Positions 32,155 through 34,302 of a DNA stretch of 34,302 bases are shown here, one piece after another (positions within the stretch are counted from its first letter, which is position 1; every line of letters begins with the position of its first letter). The notes below the pieces were generated by a model. It saw only the letters and a program-made list of their open reading frames with translations, was not told the origin of the DNA and did no database searches. The DNA is from Cyanobacteria bacterium UBA791 (GTDB taxonomy: Bacteria > Cyanobacteriota > Vampirovibrionia > Gastranaerophilales > Gastranaerophilaceae): the NCBI GenBank assembly GCA_002297005.1, contig DBIX01000084.1, forward strand, positions 1-34,302, given 5' to 3'. A program made the translations under genes and the position numbers.

Positions 32155-33669
32155 ATGTTATTAGAAATATTAAGCATGGCTATGATTAATCCAACTTTAG
32201 ACAGTATGGAGAATTTAGATAGATTAGCTTATGAAAATAAACATGTCAAAACAATAGAGGTTGTTAAAGATAACTACTCAGGTGATTATACTTTCCCTCA
32301 CATGACAGATAATTTTAATCATTATTATTCTTCTCATGAAAATGAAATTAAAAAGATTATAAATGATTTCAATTCAAGAAAAGATAAAAATGAACAATTC
32401 CTAAAATGGGCAAATCTTCCACAAGAACAGTTGAAAGGACATTTATCAGAAATTTATTCTCAAGCTAATAAATTAAAAATGAGAAAAGATAAAATTAATA
32501 GACCTCTTGTAGTTCTTGGTATTGGTGGCTCTAAACATACTTCAGAATTTTTATTAAATATGACAGGATTCAATAAACAAGATGTTTACTTCTACTCTGA
32601 TATTGATCCGCTAAGTATGGATAATTTTATTAAAAGTACAAATGTCGGTATTCAAAATTTAAACTTCTTGGTTGTTTCTAAATCAGGTAAAACTTTTGAA
32701 ACACAAGATGCATTCAAAAGATTTGAACAAGAATTAATAGATTATTATATTGCAAATGGCGTAAGACCAAAAGAGGCTAGAACAAAAGCACAACAACACT
32801 TTGCTATTTGTACATCAAAATTTGCACAAGAGGACAACTTAAGTGCGATAACTAGAGATAATCCAAACTATATTAAAAATCTATACGTACACGACGGTGT
32901 AGGTGGAAGATTTTCAATGTTTGATGACGCAAGCTTATTTGTACTAGCTTATGCTGGTGTTCCACAAGAATTTACTACAAGAATTTTAAAAGCAGCACAA
33001 AAAATTTCTAATAAAGCAACTGATCCTAATGATATAGGAAATAATATTGCAATGAAAAATGCGATGTTTAATATATATTCAAGAAAGAAAGGTCACAAAA
33101 TTTTATATCAACAATATTTTGGTAGATTTTTTGAACAAGGTGGAGAAAATTGGGGTAAACAACTTTACCTTGAATCTCTAAAGGATTTTGATTATATGGC
33201 ATCAAAAGCCCCTGACAGTATGCACTACGCAACAGAGGGACTTTATAATCATAAAAATAGAAAAAATTACTATGTTGTGATGACAACAATTGACCCAAAT
33301 GTTTCTACAAATTATAAACATTATACTGCCGCAATTAAGGATACATACACTCAAGAAAATCCAGTTATAATGGAAACTTTGGCTGTTGAGGGTGATTCTA
33401 TAAAGCCTGAAGCGATTGGTGAATATATTCAAACAAAACACTTTGAAACGGTATATATGGGCTGTTTGAGAAGAGCATTAAATAAACTTTCTAAAAACGA
33501 TATTTACATTCAATATCCAGAAGTTGTACAATTCAATGTTGAACTTTACAAGAAGAAATTTAAAACAACCGAAGAAGATATTAAAAAAATGAGTGATAAA
33601 GATGTAAATAAACCTAGAAAAAAATTAGACTATGAAAAATATAATGTAGTTCCAGGTAGAAAAAATTAG
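32155..33669 (+). CDS. pgi: Glucose-6-phosphate isomerase
   Basis: This 504-aa enzyme interconverts glucose 6-phosphate and fructose 6-phosphate. Sugar-phosphate-binding segments are VVLGIGGSKHTSEFLL and VVSKSGKTFET. The signature GGRFSMFDDASLFVLA is well kept. GGENWGKQLYLE stands for the catalytic-glutamate loop, and DSMHYATEGLY for the catalytic-histidine segment. The sequence is diverged from the Escherichia type, but motif order and length fit bacterial Pgi. GGAG stands ten bases before the ATG. A basic C-terminal tail (NKPRKKLDYEKYNVVPGRKN) closes the protein. Confidence 0.9.
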   Translation: MLLEILSMAMINPTLDSMENLDRLAYENKHVKTIEVVKDNYSGDYTFPHMTDNFNHYYSSHENEIKKIINDFNSRKDKNEQFLKWANLPQEQLKGHLSEIYSQANKLKMRKDKINRPLVVLGIGGSKHTSEFLLNMTGFNKQDVYFYSDIDPLSMDNFIKSTNVGIQNLNFLVVSKSGKTFETQDAFKRFEQELIDYYIANGVRPKEARTKAQQHFAICTSKFAQEDNLSAITRDNPNYIKNLYVHDGVGGRFSMFDDASLFVLAYAGVPQEFTTRILKAAQKISNKATDPNDIGNNIAMKNAMFNIYSRKKGHKILYQQYFGRFFEQGGENWGKQLYLESLKDFDYMASKAPDSMHYATEGLYNHKNRKNYYVVMTTIDPNVSTNYKHYTAAIKDTYTQENPVIMETLAVEGDSIKPEAIGEYIQTKHFETVYMGCLRRALNKLSKNDIYIQYPEVVQFNVELYKKKFKTTEEDIKKMSDKDVNKPRKKLDYEKYNVVPGRKN

Positions 33670-33686
33670 TTCGAGTTTTATTTATA

Positions 33687-33725
33687 AAAGAGGGGCGAAG
33701 CTTTTAGCTTCGCCCCTCTTTTTAT
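33687..33725. terminator. Bidirectional terminator after pgi (GAGGCGAAGC family)
   Basis: AAAGAGGGGCGAAGC (33687-33701) and GCTTCGCCCCTCTTT (33707-33721) form a perfect 15-bp stem with loop TTTTA, followed by T. It is the third copy of the GAG(G)GGCGAAGC-type stem in the window. Confidence 0.93.
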
Positions 33726-33730
33726 TTTGT

Positions 33731-33780
33731 GTTGGGGTGGAAACCCCAACCTACATTTTAGATTTTACACCGGCTGACGC
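33731..33780. repeat. Repeat modules shared with the 5' island
   Basis: GTTGGGGT (33731-33738) and ACCCCAAC (33743-33750) form a perfect hairpin with a GGAA loop. On the minus strand this reads TGTAGGTTGG into the hairpin, as at 266-275. GCGTCAGCCGGTGT (minus strand, 33780-33767) matches 13 of 14 bases of the motif at 28-41. In both places the GCCGGTG module precedes the TGTAGGTTGG module in the same orientation. Confidence 0.55.
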
Positions 33781-33816
33781 AGGTTGTCTTGCTCGTTCGT
33801 GTTAAACGGCAATTCC

Positions 33817-33856
33817 GAGTTTTGCTACTGTGATTTCATCACATTCGCAAAAGCTC
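33817..33856. other. Long imperfect hairpin downstream of groEL
   Basis: GAG and TTTTGC (33817-33825) pair with GCAAAA and CTC (33847-33856, one bulged G). After an internal loop, GTGAT (33830-33834) pairs with ATCAC (33838-33842) around TTC. No T-run follows on either strand, so a terminator role is doubtful. It may be a 3' stabilising element for groEL mRNA or part of the repeat island. Confidence 0.45.
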
Positions 33857-33877
33857 TCCAGCCTCTGCTCACTCGCG

Positions 33878-34302
33878 TTACATCATGCCGCCCATTCCGC
33901 CCATACCAGCCATTGCTGACATATCAGGCATTGCTGGTTTTTCTTCTGGAATGTCTACTACTGCTGCTTCTGTTGTTAACAACATTGAACCAACTGATGA
34001 TGCGTTCACTAATGCACTTCTTGTTACTTTAGCAGGGTCAACGATACCAGCTTTGAACATATCTGTATATACGTTTGACATTGCATCATAACCAAATGCA
34101 CCCTCTTCTGATTTAACCATTTCAACTACAACATCTGATTTTGCACCAGCGTTTGCTGCGATTAAACGTAGAGGAATATCTAATGATGCTGTTAAAATTC
34201 TATAACCGATTTTTTCATCATCTGAATCAAATTCTGTTGAATTTAATTTGTTTTCTAATTCTTGTTGAACTCTTAGTAAAGCAACACCACCACCAGGAAC
34301 GA
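33878..34302 (-). CDS. groEL: Chaperonin GroEL, C-terminal part (truncated by window edge)
   Basis: Only the last 140 or so codons are present, and the gene continues past the window end. The visible part begins VPGGGVALLR, the ATP-site return of the equatorial domain, and continues through RLIAANAGAKSDVVVE, GYDAMSNVYTDMFKAGIVDP and VTRSALVNASSVGSMLLTTEA. It ends in the Gly-Met-rich tail GMGGMGGMM, typical of group I chaperonins. The stop is TAA. A co-transcribed groES would lie outside the window if present. Confidence 0.96.
   Translation of the reverse strand, partial: VPGGGVALLRVQQELENKLNSTEFDSDDEKIGYRILTASLDIPLRLIAANAGAKSDVVVEMVKSEEGAFGYDAMSNVYTDMFKAGIVDPAKVTRSALVNASSVGSMLLTTEAAVVDIPEEKPAMPDMSAMAGMGGMGGMM

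Noticed and set aside
33784..34091. Plus-strand frames opposite groEL
   Set aside because: They are antisense shadows of the conserved GroEL C-terminus. The apparent low-complexity product comes from the complement of the GGM tail.
367..34302. UGA reassignment to an amino acid
   Set aside because: All genes are full length under the standard bacterial code with TGG for tryptophan and no in-frame TGA. Only the avoidance of TGA as stop is supported.

Overview
The window is AT-rich, densely coded bacterial chromosome with no prophage, transposase, CRISPR, tRNA or rRNA. The gene set is mostly core housekeeping: recA, recR/ybaB, ftsE/ftsX, rpmI-rplT, accD-accA, prmA, fba, pgi, groEL, and the aminoacyl-tRNA synthetase genes proS, aspS, thrS and gltX. 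Several details suggest a non-photosynthetic relative of Cyanobacteria (Vampirovibrionia/Melainabacteria, perhaps a gut Gastranaerophilales). These are a threonyl-tRNA synthetase that lacks the N-terminal TGS domain, lineage-type small proteins with an N-terminal SFQ/SFK motif, and extreme AT bias with Shine-Dalgarno-led genes. This placement is inference, not proof.

Layout. 1-300 is a gene-free island of stacked hairpins and inverted repeats. 367-4011 (minus strand) holds a 71-aa unknown protein and two tandem UshA-like 5'-nucleotidase paralogues, each with its own promoter of one unusual type. 4175-8812 (plus) is a compact run: a transketolase C-terminal half, ftsE, ftsX, an HDOD protein and a degenerate receiver/GGDEF protein. 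8988-11322 (plus) holds a small unknown protein, class II fructose-bisphosphate aldolase, and rpmI-rplT behind a structured leader. 11423-12926 (minus) is a MerR-like protein followed by recA. 13064-15814 (plus) holds a TPR protein and proS, convergent with aspS (15931-17715, minus). 17923-18135 (minus) is a second copy of the 71-aa family with two copies of the same unusual promoter. 18353-21725 (minus) is a two-gene operon of TPR plus GT9-like glycosyltransferases. 21871-25561 (plus) holds thrS, gltX and a Cys-rich small protein. 25630-26558 (minus) is ybaB-recR. 26614-30353 (plus) holds a matrixin-like metalloprotease, accD, accA and prmA. 30368-32084 (minus) is a U32 peptidase/TrhP-like gene followed by a YqeG-type HAD phosphatase. 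32155-33669 is pgi. The window ends in a second repeat island and the 3' end of groEL (minus).

The most unusual signal is a two-block promoter, roughly (G)CAATTT, 17 bases, then TATATA with ACTT just before it. It occurs five times at identical spacing. All five copies lie upstream of accessory genes: the two copies of the small protein and the two nucleotidases. Housekeeping genes here instead have ordinary TTGNNN / TATNNN promoters. This looks like a small co-regulated set, possibly read by an alternative sigma factor. Other points are the absence of TGA as a stop codon in all 33 genes whose stop can be seen, a recurring GAGGCGAAGC-stem terminator family, and matching repeat modules at both ends of the window.
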